DNA of 64,000 bases from Planctomycetota bacterium (GCA_021776795.1 JAJFFC010000015.1:124001-188000), one strand, 5' to 3'. Counted from the first letter of the stretch, positions 8,658 through 18,248 are shown. Notes: generated from the sequence alone by a model not told the origin. Numbers and translations are program-made.

Positions 8658-9871
8658 GCTTGTTCGGCCCAAGGGAAACGCATTCGCAAGAAACCGGCAA
8701 GAGTGTAGGAGAATGCCGGGTCGACCAACACCACGTGAAATGATGAGTCTAATAGATAGGCGACCATACCGACAGTAAATACAATTTTGGCGAATGAAGC
8801 TTCGCCCTTTCGAACTTCGTCACGCGTACGAAAAAACTGTACTAAGGCGGCACAGGCCAGGGATGCAAATCCAATGAGCCCGAGCATGCCATACCGGAAG
8901 AACATTAAAACTGGGGTGATGTGCACATTGTGTACAGTGCCTTGGTCGTTGATATTGCGCCATGGATCTGAGTGCATGGGGCGGAATGTTGCACCATATC
9001 CCTGGCCAAAAAGCCAGTTCAATGGGGCCCAATCCCCTTTTACGGTGGCCCAGATATCTCTAGCCTCAAGGGTGCGACTTTCAAGAGAAATGTCACCCTC
9101 ATCGCTAACTAAAGTATCGAGCCGGGTGGCAGCAAGCTGCTCATCCAGCACTCCCTTCGGGGCTAATGCCAAGAAAAGTACGGCACAAATGGCCAGAGTG
9201 ATTCCGCTCATGAGGGCGATTCGCGGGCCATGAGCCAGGAACAACATCATGAGTCCTATCAAAAACCACTGCGCAAAGCTGGAGCGATAGCCAGAGCTAA
9301 ACGCCATCGAGAGTAAGACTAGTAAAAAAATTGAGGTCCACCGCCTCCGATACTTGTTTTGCCCGAAGTGAAAATATGTCCAACCAAGGACAATTCCGAG
9401 CAGTACTGGGTCCGCGTGACGTTCATTATAACTTGCCGAAGATAGGGAGGCTGCAACGGCAGCTAAACCCAGTAGTATGGCGTAGGGACCCAGGGCTCGT
9501 GTAGGGTGGAGCAATTCGGGAAGGGCCCAGAGCAGGAGAAACAACACTAGCGGTAGAACCATCGAAGCAAAGTCGCCTACAACATAATTTGGCAGAACAA
9601 CGTCTTGGGTGGCCACTGAAATGAGAGGCAAAAGGCATAGGCCAACCCAAGTTAAAGCCAATGCCCAGGCGTGGCGCGGCGCCTTGATTCGAGGCAGGCT
9701 GAGCAGGGCAAGAATTGAGCACAATCCGGTAATCCCGGCGTACGCAAGGCGTTGCTCATTCCCCGCAAAAAACATCCAGCTGTCCAATATGGCATAGAGA
9801 CCAAGAAAGATTGGCAGTATGGTGCCCAGGCTACGAGGCCATAGGCATGCAGAAAAGGAGGGTGGGTTCAT
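8654..9871 (-). CDS. Wzy-like O-antigen polymerase / ligase membrane protein
   Basis: A 405-residue protein with about ten or more membrane helices and a large periplasmic loop (about residues 250-315, containing WAPLNWLFGQGYGATFRPMH and VHNVHITPVLMFFRYG). The (F/L)GxGxG loop and HNxxL-like VHNVH motif are the hallmark of O-antigen ligase/polymerase (Wzy_C/WaaL) proteins. ATGA overlaps link it to both neighbours (9868-9871 and 8654-8657). The DNA here is visibly more AT-rich than the flanking flippase, as is common for polymerase genes. Polymerase and ligase cannot be told apart by sequence alone. Confidence 0.8.
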   Translation of the reverse strand: MNPPSFSACLWPRSLGTILPIFLGLYAILDSWMFFAGNEQRLAYAGITGLCSILALLSLPRIKAPRHAWALALTWVGLCLLPLISVATQDVVLPNYVVGDFASMVLPLVLFLLLWALPELLHPTRALGPYAILLGLAAVAASLSSASYNERHADPVLLGIVLGWTYFHFGQNKYRRRWTSIFLLVLLSMAFSSGYRSSFAQWFLIGLMMLFLAHGPRIALMSGITLAICAVLFLALAPKGVLDEQLAATRLDTLVSDEGDISLESRTLEARDIWATVKGDWAPLNWLFGQGYGATFRPMHSDPWRNINDQGTVHNVHITPVLMFFRYGMLGLIGFASLACAALVQFFRTRDEVRKGEASFAKIVFTVGMVAYLLDSSFHVVLVDPAFSYTLAGFLRMRFPWAEQA

Positions 9872-11235
9872 GCGGCGGTTCGACGTCTCTTGTGGAGGTT
9901 CCAGACAAACAGAATAGCGGCCAAGAGCATGCCGAGGACTTCGGTGATGGCATAGGCGCGACCGAGGCCTTCGAGTCCGCCATCGGGCAGCATCCAGGAC
10001 AGAAGGGTGGCGCGGAGGAGGATGCGCGTGGCCGACAGCAGGAGCAATAAACGCAAGGCGCCGAGGCCAAGCAGTCCTTGGGCCAGGGCCATGCTCGCGA
10101 CCATCGGCATCAGGCCGAGGGCTTGCGGTGCCAAAACCGCCACCGTGGCAGCGCTTGCGGCTTGGTCATAGGCGCCCCGTTGATAGAACAGGGTTACTAG
10201 AGGAGTGGCTGCAAAATGCACCAGCAGGCTGATGGTGAAGGTGGCGCCGAGCAGTAACAGGAAGGGGCGTTTGAGTCGGCGCAGGGCCTCGGCCGGGCGG
10301 TTTAGCGCTAATGCGCGCACAAAGGCCGGGTAGGCCAGCATGACAAAAGAAGTGCCAAAGAGAATGCCCGGTGCGGTAATGACGTTGTAGCTGTACTCGA
10401 GGGCGGCGACCCCACCTTGTGGTAGGTCGGTGGCATAAGCGCGGTCCAGAAAACGCGGCACCGCGGCGCTGATTTGATACAGCGCGGCGGCCAACATCGG
10501 CAACAATAAGCGCGGCCTGGCGAAGTTCTGTTGGGCTTGCTCGGCAAGCTTAGCGGTCTCCTCGGCAGAGCCGGGCTCGCCTTGTTCACGGCGCATGATG
10601 GCTTGCGCGACGCGGCCTGGCTTAGCCAACACATGGAGCAGCAATACCGCTCCACCACCACAAACTCCGAGCCAAGCCAGGCCATTGCCGGGGAGTGGCC
10701 CGCCTTGTTGCCACAACGGTAAGCCAATGATGAAGGCCATCGAAATGGCAAGGCTGGCGCCGGCGCCAGGCCAGAAGACCTCGCCCTGGTTGAGCAAGGC
10801 GCGCCAATGAAAGCTTGCCGCCGCCAGAGCAAAGAAGGCGAACAAGATGCGCAGCGAAGACGCCACGCTTTCGAGTTGCGATGGCGCGTAACCTGGGGCC
10901 AGCAAATTGGCCAAGGGAGTGGCGGCAATCATGCCGAACAGGGCGACGCCAAGCACAGCCATGAGGTTGAAGCGCAGCAAGCGCTGGCGCATTTGGCGGT
11001 GTGCTTCCGGGCCTCTGGTGGCTGCTTGGGCAAGCAGTGGCAGGGCAACTCCGATAAAGGCCGGGCCGAGGGTTTGCGCCAGGGTGTTGGGCAGGCCAAA
11101 GGCGAGGCGAAATTCCTCGAGCGCGGCGCTGGTGCCAAGTGCCCACGCGAAGACCATTTCGCGGCCTAGAGTGGCGACGATGCCTAGGCCGAGGAGCAGG
11201 GGCACGGCCAACTTGCGGAGGGGCGGCAGGCGCAC
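9868..11235 (-). CDS. MurJ/MviN-type lipid-linked oligosaccharide flippase
   Basis: A 455-residue polytopic protein (about 12-14 helices) of the MOP exporter superfamily. MurJ-like signatures include GREMVFAWALGTSAALEEFRLAFGLPN at the N-terminus and FYQRGAYD. As the first gene of the leftward polysaccharide operon it probably flips the lipid-linked repeat unit (a Wzx role) rather than lipid II. True MurJ is usually longer, about 510 residues, and lies elsewhere. It starts 61 bases from the divergent fnlA-like gene, so that gap should hold back-to-back promoters. Confidence 0.8.
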   Translation of the reverse strand: MRLPPLRKLAVPLLLGLGIVATLGREMVFAWALGTSAALEEFRLAFGLPNTLAQTLGPAFIGVALPLLAQAATRGPEAHRQMRQRLLRFNLMAVLGVALFGMIAATPLANLLAPGYAPSQLESVASSLRILFAFFALAAASFHWRALLNQGEVFWPGAGASLAISMAFIIGLPLWQQGGPLPGNGLAWLGVCGGGAVLLLHVLAKPGRVAQAIMRREQGEPGSAEETAKLAEQAQQNFARPRLLLPMLAAALYQISAAVPRFLDRAYATDLPQGGVAALEYSYNVITAPGILFGTSFVMLAYPAFVRALALNRPAEALRRLKRPFLLLLGATFTISLLVHFAATPLVTLFYQRGAYDQAASAATVAVLAPQALGLMPMVASMALAQGLLGLGALRLLLLLSATRILLRATLLSWMLPDGGLEGLGRAYAITEVLGMLLAAILFVWNLHKRRRTAA

Positions 11236-11296
11236 AGGACCGTATGGTAGGCGTTACCCTGATGGCCGGGAGCGCTGTCGCCCCCCCTTCCGCGAC

Positions 11297-12307
11297 ATGT
11301 TGTCAGACAAGACCATCCTTATCACCGGTGGTACCGGCTCATTTGGCCGCGCCATGGTCGATCACCTGCGTGCCCGCGGCTGTGGTGCGATTCGCATTTT
11401 TAGCCGCGACGAGGCCAAGCAGGACGCCATGCGTAATGACTACGCAGATCCGCGACTGGCCTTTCACATCGGCGATGTCCGCGATGCCGCCAGTGTGCGC
11501 CGCGTGATGAAGGGCGTGGACATGGTGTTCCACGCCGCGGCGCTGAAGCAAGTTCCTTCGTGCGAGTTCTTCCCGATGGAAGCGGTGCGCACCAATGTCG
11601 AAGGCAGTCGTCATGTGATTGATGCCGCCGTCGATGCCGGCGTGAAGAGCGTGGTGTGCTTATCCACCGACAAGGCGGTGTACCCGGTCAATGCCATGGG
11701 CATGACCAAAGCGCTAATGGAAAAGGTCGCGCAGGCATCGGCGCGCAATCTCGGCGAAGACGAAACGCACGTGAGTTGCGTGCGCTACGGCAATGTCATG
11801 TACTCGCGCGGTTCGGTGATCCCCTTGTTCGTGCGCCAAATCAAATCGGGCAAGCCACTGACCGTGACCGAGCCGCAGATGACGCGCTTCCTGATGCCGT
11901 TGACCCAAGCGGTGGATTTGGTGGAGTTCGCCTTCAGCCACGCCCGCCAAGGAGACTTGTTTGTGCGCAAGGCTCCGGCGTGCACGATTGCAACTCTGGT
12001 TGAGGCCATGAAGAACCTCTTCAACGCCGACAACAAAGTACGCGCCATCGGCATTCGTCATGGTGAGAAAATGTACGAGGCTTTGGCCAGCCGCGAAGAG
12101 TTGCGCCGCAGTGAAGACATGGGTGACTATCTGCGCGTGAGCATGGATGGTCGTGACCTCAACTATGAAAAGTTCTTCTCCGAAGGCGATCCGGAAGAAA
12201 CCTCACTGGAAGACTACACCTCGGACAACACCGAACGCTTGAGTGTGAAGGGTGTGGAAGAGCTTCTTCTGACTTTGCCCGAGATTCGCGCCGAGCTCGG
12301 CCGCTAA
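11297..12307 (+). CDS. fnlA: UDP-GlcNAc 4,6-dehydratase / 5-epimerase (FnlA/CapE/WbjB)
   Basis: A 336-residue extended SDR enzyme starting the UDP-N-acetyl-L-fucosamine pathway. It shows the NAD-binding TGGTGSFGRAM, DVRDAASV and HAAALKQVPSCEFFPMEAV. The catalytic region STDKAVYPVNAMGMTKALMEK has Met where the SDR Tyr would be, as in CapE/FnlA enzymes. RYGNVMYSRGSVIPLF is also typical of this family. ATG 11297 precedes the conserved LSDKTILITGG start; the reading frame upstream is non-coding. Its TAA overlaps the ATG of the next gene. Confidence 0.92.
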   Translation: MLSDKTILITGGTGSFGRAMVDHLRARGCGAIRIFSRDEAKQDAMRNDYADPRLAFHIGDVRDAASVRRVMKGVDMVFHAAALKQVPSCEFFPMEAVRTNVEGSRHVIDAAVDAGVKSVVCLSTDKAVYPVNAMGMTKALMEKVAQASARNLGEDETHVSCVRYGNVMYSRGSVIPLFVRQIKSGKPLTVTEPQMTRFLMPLTQAVDLVEFAFSHARQGDLFVRKAPACTIATLVEAMKNLFNADNKVRAIGIRHGEKMYEALASREELRRSEDMGDYLRVSMDGRDLNYEKFFSEGDPEETSLEDYTSDNTERLSVKGVEELLLTLPEIRAELGR

Positions 12308-13428
12308 TGCACATGGGTGCTTTGCGAATAGGAATCACCGGCGCCGGCGGCATGATGGGCTGGCATTTACGCTGCGCCACGGTTGGCCGGGATGAGTTCG
12401 ATGTCCGCGTGGCCGATCGCAACACCTTTGCCGACCAAGCTGCCCTCGAAGCCTTTACGGAAAGCCTAGATGTGCTGGTGCATTTCGCGGGCATGAACCG
12501 CGGCGAAGAGCAAGAGGTTCACGATGTGAACATTGCGCTTGCGAAACAAGTTTTGGCTGCTTGCGAAGCTTCCGGCGCCACCCCGCAACTGGTGTTTTCC
12601 AATAGCACTCATTGCGAACGCGACACTCTTTACGGCGCCAGCAAACGCGTGATTGGCGAGCTGTTTCGCGATTGGGCGAGCAACAAGGGTGTGGGTTGCC
12701 ACGACTTAGTCTTGCCGCATGTCTATGGCGAGCACGGCAAGCCCTTCTATAACTCCGTGGTGCATACCTTTTGCCATCAGTTGGCGATTGGCGAACAGCC
12801 AACCATCGACCACGATGGTGGCTTAGAGTTGCTGCACGCGGCCGATGTCGCCGACATCGTGCTTTCGCGCGTGCAAGAGCAACCTACCGCAGTCGAAACC
12901 GTGCGCGTGCCTGGCCGCCCGCTTAAGGTTTCCGGCTTGTTGGCCTTGTTGCAAGAGTTTCGCCACAGTTATTGCGAGCTGCAGCAGATCCCGGATTTGC
13001 GCGACCCATTGCATTTGAGTTTGTTCAACTGCTTGCGCGCCGCCTTGTATCCACAAGGCTATCCCGTGGCGCTCACGCTTCACAGCGATGACCGCGGCAG
13101 TTTGTTTGAGGCGGTCAAGGGTGCGCAGGGCGGGCAAAGCTTCGTCAGCACCACGCGCCCGGGGATTACCCGCGGCAATCATTTTCACCGTCGCAAGGTG
13201 GAGCGCTTTCTGGTGGTGCAAGGAGAAGCCAGCATTCAGATTCGTCGTCTATTTCAAGACGAGGTTCAGGAATTTCGCGTCAGCGGTCGTGAGCCGGTGT
13301 TCATCGACATGCCCACCCTGCACACGCATAACATTACGAATGTCGGCGACACTGAGTTGCTGACCTTGTTTTGGTCGCACGAGATCTTTGATCCGGAGCG
13401 CCCCGACACTGTTTGGGAGACTGTGTAG
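12307..13428 (+). CDS. fnlB: UDP-2-acetamido-2,6-dideoxy-hexulose reductase with cupin domain (FnlB/CapF/WbjC)
   Basis: A 373-residue bifunctional protein. The N-terminal SDR domain (ITGAGGMMGWHLR; GASKRVIGELF; LPHVYGEHGKPFYNSVVHTFCHQLA) is followed from about residue 255 by a cupin domain (SLFEAVK; RPGITRGNHFHRRKVERFLVVQGEA). In CapF the cupin performs C3 epimerisation and the SDR domain reduces at C4, giving UDP-L-pneumosamine/talosamine-type intermediates. It sits between FnlA-like and FnlC-like genes with one-base overlaps at both ends, so the three are co-translated. Confidence 0.92.
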   Translation: MHMGALRIGITGAGGMMGWHLRCATVGRDEFDVRVADRNTFADQAALEAFTESLDVLVHFAGMNRGEEQEVHDVNIALAKQVLAACEASGATPQLVFSNSTHCERDTLYGASKRVIGELFRDWASNKGVGCHDLVLPHVYGEHGKPFYNSVVHTFCHQLAIGEQPTIDHDGGLELLHAADVADIVLSRVQEQPTAVETVRVPGRPLKVSGLLALLQEFRHSYCELQQIPDLRDPLHLSLFNCLRAALYPQGYPVALTLHSDDRGSLFEAVKGAQGGQSFVSTTRPGITRGNHFHRRKVERFLVVQGEASIQIRRLFQDEVQEFRVSGREPVFIDMPTLHTHNITNVGDTELLTLFWSHEIFDPERPDTVWETV

Positions 13429-14579
13429 TGAGCAAACTAAAAGTCATGACTTGCCTGGGCACGCGCCCGGAAATCATTCGCTTGGCGCCGACTTTGGCCG
13501 CGCTCGACGAACATGTCGACCATGTGCTGGTGCACACGGGCCAAAACTGGGATTACGAACTCAATGAACTCTTCTTTGAAGAGCTCAAGGTGCGCAAGCC
13601 CGATCACTTCTTGGGTGTGGACCCCTCCAGCTTGGGCAGTGTGCTGGGCAACATCTTGATTGAGATCGAAAAAGTGTTGCTCAAGGAAAAGCCGCAAGCC
13701 TTCTTGGTGCTTGGCGACACTAACTCCGCGGTGGCCGCAATCATGGCCAAGCGCATGCGCATTCCGGTGTACCACATGGAAGCCGGCAACCGTTGCTACG
13801 ACAGCAATGTTCCGGAAGAGGTCAATCGCAAGATGATCGACCACGTTGCCGATTTCAACCTTTGCTACACCGAGCATGCGCGCCGCAACTTGCTCGGCGA
13901 AGGTTTAGAGCCAAAGCGAATCTACGTGACTGGTTCACCACTGCAAGAAGTCTTTGACACTCATCGCGCGGGGTTGGACAGCTCCGACATTTTGCAGGAG
14001 TTGGGATTGGAGCCACACAGTTACTTTGTGGTCTCGGCCCATCGTGAGGAAAACGTCGACCACCCCGATCGCCTGCGTTCTTTGGTGACCGCCTTAGAGG
14101 TGCTACACGCCGACACCAATTTCCCCGTGGTCGTGAGTACGCACCCGCGCACGCAAAAGCGTTTGGAGGCATTGGGCATTGAACCCAAAGGCGACATCCG
14201 CTTCCTGAAGCCCTTCGGTTGGTTTGCCTATAACCGCTTGCAGCGGGATTGCGCCTGCGCCCTTTCCGACAGCGGCACGATTTCCGAAGAGTCCGCCATG
14301 CTCGGCTTCCCCGCAGTGACTTTGCGTCGCGCGATTGAACGCCCCGAAGCGATGGACACCGGCACCATTACGGTGACTGGCTTAGATCCCGAGAACATTC
14401 TCGAAGCGGTAACCGCTACGCGCGCGCAGTATGCCGCGGGTCGCATGCCGGAAGTACCTCGGGATTACACCGTGCGCAACACTTCACAGCGCGTGCTGAA
14501 CTTGATTTTGGGCACCGCGCGCCAGCACCACGCTTGGTCGAACCTTGCACTGCCTCCTGGGTTCTCGCGCGACCGCTAA
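13428..14579 (+). CDS. fnlC: UDP-N-acetylglucosamine 2-epimerase family enzyme making UDP-L-FucNAc (FnlC/CapG/WbjD)
   Basis: A 383-residue member of the non-hydrolysing UDP-GlcNAc 2-epimerase fold. Motifs are CLGTRPEIIRLAP, LVLGDTNSAVAA, HMEAGNRCYDSNVPEEVNRKMIDH, SAHREENVD and SDSGTISEESAMLGFPAVTLR. The NRCYD variant of the usual AGLR region is characteristic of the FnlC/CapG subgroup, the last step to UDP-L-FucNAc. The start is GTG 13428 overlapping the previous TAG, not the in-frame ATG at 13413 inside fnlB. With fnlA and fnlB the pathway is complete. Confidence 0.92.
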   Translation: MSKLKVMTCLGTRPEIIRLAPTLAALDEHVDHVLVHTGQNWDYELNELFFEELKVRKPDHFLGVDPSSLGSVLGNILIEIEKVLLKEKPQAFLVLGDTNSAVAAIMAKRMRIPVYHMEAGNRCYDSNVPEEVNRKMIDHVADFNLCYTEHARRNLLGEGLEPKRIYVTGSPLQEVFDTHRAGLDSSDILQELGLEPHSYFVVSAHREENVDHPDRLRSLVTALEVLHADTNFPVVVSTHPRTQKRLEALGIEPKGDIRFLKPFGWFAYNRLQRDCACALSDSGTISEESAMLGFPAVTLRRAIERPEAMDTGTITVTGLDPENILEAVTATRAQYAAGRMPEVPRDYTVRNTSQRVLNLILGTARQHHAWSNLALPPGFSRDR

Positions 14580-14603
14580 GTTTCGCATTCTCCATCCCGG
14601 CGC

Positions 14604-15818
14604 ATGCGCATCCTTCTTATCCACCGCTGGTTTTGGCCCGATGCGCCACCCTATGCCAGCATGTTGCGCTCGATTGGGCGACAACTGGTGGCAGACGGGC
14701 ATGAAGTTACGGTGTTGACCGCGCAACCGAGTTACAACCGCGCGACCAAAGTAGAAAAGCGCCCTGCCGTCGAAGAGCTCGATGGCATGACCGTGCGCCG
14801 CACTTGGTTGTTTCCGGAATCCAAGCGCAACTACTTCATGCGCGCACTGAATATGCTGTTGTTCATGGCGTCGGTGCGGCGCACCATTCGCAAGGCACGC
14901 GGCGAACATGCCTTTGGCTCAGTCATGGCCAGCACCATGCCACCGGTGATGGTGGCCGGAACGGCAAGACGCGCCGCACAGAAAACCGGCGCGGCATTCT
15001 ATTACCACATGATGGACATCTACCCCGAGATCGCCTTGGTCTCCGGGATGAAGAAAGAGGGTTGGCTGACGCGTTGGCTGGCGCGCATCGACGCGCGCAC
15101 CTGCGAACAAGCGCGCAAGGTCGTTGTGCTTTCCGAAGACATGCGCGATGCCATCGCCGCACGACGCCTTGACGTCGGCAATGTGGCGATCCAAAACAAC
15201 TTTCGCTTAGAGAGTTTTCAAGACCAAGCGCCGCCGTCTTTGCCGGAGTCCCTGCAGAAACCCGAAGGGAGTTTTCGCTTGTTGTTTGCCGGAAACCTCG
15301 GCCGCTTCCAAGGCTTGGAACAAGTGCTCGAGGCCATGCACTTGGTGCATCAAGATCTTCCGCAGTTGCGCTTGGATTTCCTCGGCGAAGGCCATGGCCG
15401 TCAGCGCCTAGAGGAACAAGCCGGCGAGATGCTTGGCAAGCAGGTCTTCTTTCACGGCTATCTTCCGATTGAGCAAGCCGCGCAGATGGTTGATACCGCT
15501 GACCTTAGTTTGGTGTCCTTGCAGCAAGACATCATTCGTTACGCCTATCCGAGCAAAACCATGACCTGCCTTGCCGAAGGCAGCCCCTTGTTGGCCATGG
15601 TCGAAGAGGACAGCGTACTCGCTCGCATGGTGCGCGAAGAGCAAGTGGGTTATGTCGCGCCACAAAACGACCCGCAAGCCCTGGCCGATGTCCTCCGCGC
15701 CGCCGCAGGCGCCAGTGAAGAGACCCGCCGCGAGCAAGGCCAACGCGCCAAAGCCCTCGCCGAACGCGCCTTCACCGCCAAAGCGGCCTTGCCGTTTTGG
15801 AGTCAATTGCTGGGCTAA
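14604..15818 (+). CDS. Glycosyltransferase family 4 (WbuB-like, probable L-FucNAc transferase)
   Basis: A 404-residue GT-B glycosyltransferase. The N-terminus MRILLIHRWFWPDAPPYASML, the GHEVTVLTAQPSYN loop and the C-terminal LFAGNLGRFQGLEQVLEAM and YPSKTMTCLAEGSPLLAM fit the WbuB-like GT4 group. In enteric O-antigen loci wbuB follows fnlABC and encodes an L-FucNAc transferase, and the same gene order here supports that acceptor-donor role. It lies 24 bases downstream of fnlC and ends 3 bases before the convergent anti-sigma gene. Confidence 0.85.
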   Translation: MRILLIHRWFWPDAPPYASMLRSIGRQLVADGHEVTVLTAQPSYNRATKVEKRPAVEELDGMTVRRTWLFPESKRNYFMRALNMLLFMASVRRTIRKARGEHAFGSVMASTMPPVMVAGTARRAAQKTGAAFYYHMMDIYPEIALVSGMKKEGWLTRWLARIDARTCEQARKVVVLSEDMRDAIAARRLDVGNVAIQNNFRLESFQDQAPPSLPESLQKPEGSFRLLFAGNLGRFQGLEQVLEAMHLVHQDLPQLRLDFLGEGHGRQRLEEQAGEMLGKQVFFHGYLPIEQAAQMVDTADLSLVSLQQDIIRYAYPSKTMTCLAEGSPLLAMVEEDSVLARMVREEQVGYVAPQNDPQALADVLRAAAGASEETRREQGQRAKALAERAFTAKAALPFWSQLLG

Positions 15819-15821
15819 GCC

Positions 15822-16664
15822 CTACTCTCCGTTCGCGAGCAGTGGGATGCGTTCGCGTTTGGAAACGACCACGCCGCCGGGCCTCTCGACCGTAATCGCG
15901 AACTGGAAGGCTTGCTTGACCTTGATCTTCGCGTCAATCGGAATCACGATCTCGGTTTGACCTGCGGGGATATCGAATACGCCGCCGTCCACTGGAGTGG
16001 CCGTGTCGGTGGTGTCATCGAAGATCCAAAGCTGGTACTGCTCGACCTTCGGGTCATTCGCAGCAAGGCCGGAGAACTTCATGAAGCCACGCTGTTCGCT
16101 ATCCGACCAGATGACTTCGCCACCGCCAGCGCCTTCCGAAAGTGGGTCGGGCAAGACCTGCCAGTCGTAGCGCAGCATGTCTTCCGGAGCGTTCTCGACC
16201 ATGGCCTGTAACTCTTGTTGCGCACTGAGCGGAGCTTCTTGCATGAAGCGCGGCGCCCAACCAACGACGGCCACCAAGAGAGCCGCCGCAGCAACCATCC
16301 ATGGCAAGGCAGAAGACTTGGCTTGCGGTGCGGTGGAACGCGGGCCAGGTGCGGCAGCCGCTGGCTTCGGCATGGACAGAGTCGGCGCCGGAGCGCTTTC
16401 TTCGCTAGCCAAGTGGCTGAAGTATTCCTGGGCCTGCGACTTCAGTTGCGAGCGCAGAGCCGCCGGAGCTTCTTCCTGATCTTCTTCGGCGAAGGCCAGT
16501 TGCGTGGCCACGGCAGCTTGCTCGGCCTGAGCGACCAGGGCATCGGTCTCCTGAGCGGCGAGCTGTTCCAGCTCGGCAGTTTCTTCGGCGCTCAGCTCTC
16601 GCACCATGGCATCGGCGAGAAGCTCGTCGAGGCGGTCGAGTGGTTCTGGGGAAGAGGTGCTCAT
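15822..16664 (-). CDS. RskA-like membrane anti-sigma factor
   Basis: A 280-residue protein with a cytoplasmic N-terminal helical domain, one membrane helix (about residues 121-138, PWMVAAAALLVAVVGW) and an extracytoplasmic C-terminal domain. The C-terminal domain contains YQLWIFDD, GVFDIPAGQTEIVIPI and AITVERPGGVVVSK, matching the anti-sigma-K factor RskA fold. There is no HxxxCxxC zinc motif. The N-terminal part would hold the ECF sigma factor encoded immediately upstream, with an ATGA overlap at 16661-16664. Release probably requires proteolysis, as for RskA, but the signal is unknown. Confidence 0.83.
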   Translation of the reverse strand: MSTSSPEPLDRLDELLADAMVRELSAEETAELEQLAAQETDALVAQAEQAAVATQLAFAEEDQEEAPAALRSQLKSQAQEYFSHLASEESAPAPTLSMPKPAAAAPGPRSTAPQAKSSALPWMVAAAALLVAVVGWAPRFMQEAPLSAQQELQAMVENAPEDMLRYDWQVLPDPLSEGAGGGEVIWSDSEQRGFMKFSGLAANDPKVEQYQLWIFDDTTDTATPVDGGVFDIPAGQTEIVIPIDAKIKVKQAFQFAITVERPGGVVVSKRERIPLLANGE

Positions 16665-17326
16665 GACAGATGCGGCATTGGCGCCGAGGGAGATGAAAGA
16701 CGTTTGCGGACCATATCTAGGCCGCGGCGAATCAGGGACTTGGCAGTACCGAGGGGGACCTCCATGCGTGTGCTCACTTCGGCGTGAGTCATGCCATGGA
16801 AAATGGCGAATTCAATCGCTTGACGTTGTTGCGGTGGCAGAGAGGCCACCAACTCTTTGGCGCGGGTGAGATCTTCTTGGTTTGCCATGTGTTGCATGGG
16901 GGAAGATTCCTCGGCGATGGGCTCTTCGACCATCGATTGCGCTTCTTGGCGGCGGGTTAGGCGGCGCACGCGGTCAATCAAGCGCCGGCGTGCCAGCGTG
17001 CCGATGAAGGCGAGCTCCGAACCTTTGCTGGCGTCGAAGCGGGCAGAGACTTTCCACAGTTCGAGGAAGATTTCTTGCACCGCGTCTTCGGCAGCACCCT
17101 GGTCGCGCAGGAAGCGCCGCGCCAGAGACCACACCAACCCGCTGTAACGATCGATGCATTGCTCGATCGCCGTGGCGTCGCCTTGGGCAACGAGGGGCAG
17201 AAGTGGAGTCGTCAAAGGTGCAGAGCGTTTCCGCGAGAGCACGGAACGCGCAGGAGGTCGGGTGGCCAGCTGCTGCTGACCACCGGACTCACCTTGGATG
17301 CTATTCGGGCAAGAGGACGGAGTCAA
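16661..17326 (-). CDS. ECF RNA polymerase sigma factor (SigK-like)
   Basis: Up to 221 residues. Region 2 reads [32 protein letters not shown], with an additional RLIDRVRR segment. Region 4 reads [43 protein letters not shown]. The first 35 or so residues are not sigma-like, and the start at 17326 overlaps the fasciclin gene by 26 bases; an internal start nearer LTTPLLPL is possible. It is co-transcribed with the fasciclin gene upstream and the anti-sigma factor downstream, the same association seen for SigK-RskA in mycobacteria. Confidence 0.88.
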   Translation of the reverse strand: MTPSSCPNSIQGESGGQQQLATRPPARSVLSRKRSAPLTTPLLPLVAQGDATAIEQCIDRYSGLVWSLARRFLRDQGAAEDAVQEIFLELWKVSARFDASKGSELAFIGTLARRRLIDRVRRLTRRQEAQSMVEEPIAEESSPMQHMANQEDLTRAKELVASLPPQQRQAIEFAIFHGMTHAEVSTRMEVPLGTAKSLIRRGLDMVRKRLSSPSAPMPHLS

Positions 17327-18248
17327 TCACGTGGATGACACCGTTCGCAGTATCGAGGTCGGAGGAGATTACCTTGGCGTCGTTGACGCGCAGGCCACCA
17401 TCCAGGAAGCGGAAGCGCAGAGCGCCGCCCTGTAGGCTTGCGGCCGATTCCGCTTTGATGGCTTCACCGCCATAAACCCGGCCCGCCACGACGTGGTAGA
17501 GCAGGATGTCGGTGAGCATTTGGCGGTTTTCCGGAAGAAGCAGGGCTTCGACAGTGCCCTCAGGCAGCTTGGCGAAGGCCTCATCGGTTGGAGCGAACAC
17601 GGTCAGAGGGCCTTCGCCCTTGAGCGCTTCGACCAAACCAGCGGTCTTGACTGCAGCGGCGAGAGTCTGGAAGTTGCCGTTCTCGACAGCCGTGTCGACG
17701 ATGTCCTTGGTGTTCGGCAACATCACCGCGTCGATGACGTGGATGACACCGTTGCTGCACTGGATGTCGGTCGTGACCACTTTGGCGCCACCAATCATGA
17801 CGGTGCCTTCGTTGATCTCGATGCCGAGACGCTGACCGTTGAGGCCTTTCACGAAGTCAGCCTTGACGACTTTGTCGGCGCCAATGCGGCCAGAAACCAC
17901 GTGGTAGGTGAGGATGTTCTGCAACGTGCCCTTGGCCTCCGGCTTCAGCAATGCTTCGATGGCGCCTGCTGGCAGCGCGGCGAAGGCGGCGTCGGTCGGA
18001 GCGAACACGGTGAAGGGGCCTTCACCAGAAAGGGCATCGACCAGGCCAGCTGCCTTGACGGCGGCCTGCAGTGTCGAGAACTGACCGGCAGCGGCAGCCG
18101 TTTCCAAGATGCTCTTGGATTCGTGGTAAGAAGCCGGTGTGGCCATCACGCGATGGTCGTCGGCTTTGGCGGTCTTCGAGCTCTCGCACTGGGCGCTGAG
18201 CGGAGCCGCGGACAGAGCCACGGCGGCGGTAAGAGTGAGGAGTTTCAT
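17301..18248 (-). CDS. Secreted protein with two fasciclin (FAS1) domains
   Basis: A 315-residue protein. The signal peptide [20 protein letters not shown] is followed by two FAS1 repeats (about residues 40-175 and 180-313). Each has the fasciclin signatures: [30 protein letters not shown], then [10 protein letters not shown] and [12 protein letters not shown]; and [30 protein letters not shown], then LYHVVAGRV and [15 protein letters not shown]1 proteins act in adhesion at the cell surface. ATG 18248 is chosen for the signal peptide; the frame continues upstream to 18365 without coding character. It leads the sigma/anti-sigma operon and is a likely target of that sigma factor. Confidence 0.9.
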   Translation of the reverse strand: MKLLTLTAAVALSAAPLSAQCESSKTAKADDHRVMATPASYHESKSILETAAAAGQFSTLQAAVKAAGLVDALSGEGPFTVFAPTDAAFAALPAGAIEALLKPEAKGTLQNILTYHVVSGRIGADKVVKADFVKGLNGQRLGIEINEGTVMIGGAKVVTTDIQCSNGVIHVIDAVMLPNTKDIVDTAVENGNFQTLAAAVKTAGLVEALKGEGPLTVFAPTDEAFAKLPEGTVEALLLPENRQMLTDILLYHVVAGRVYGGEAIKAESAASLQGGALRFRFLDGGLRVNDAKVISSDLDTANGVIHVIDSVLLPE

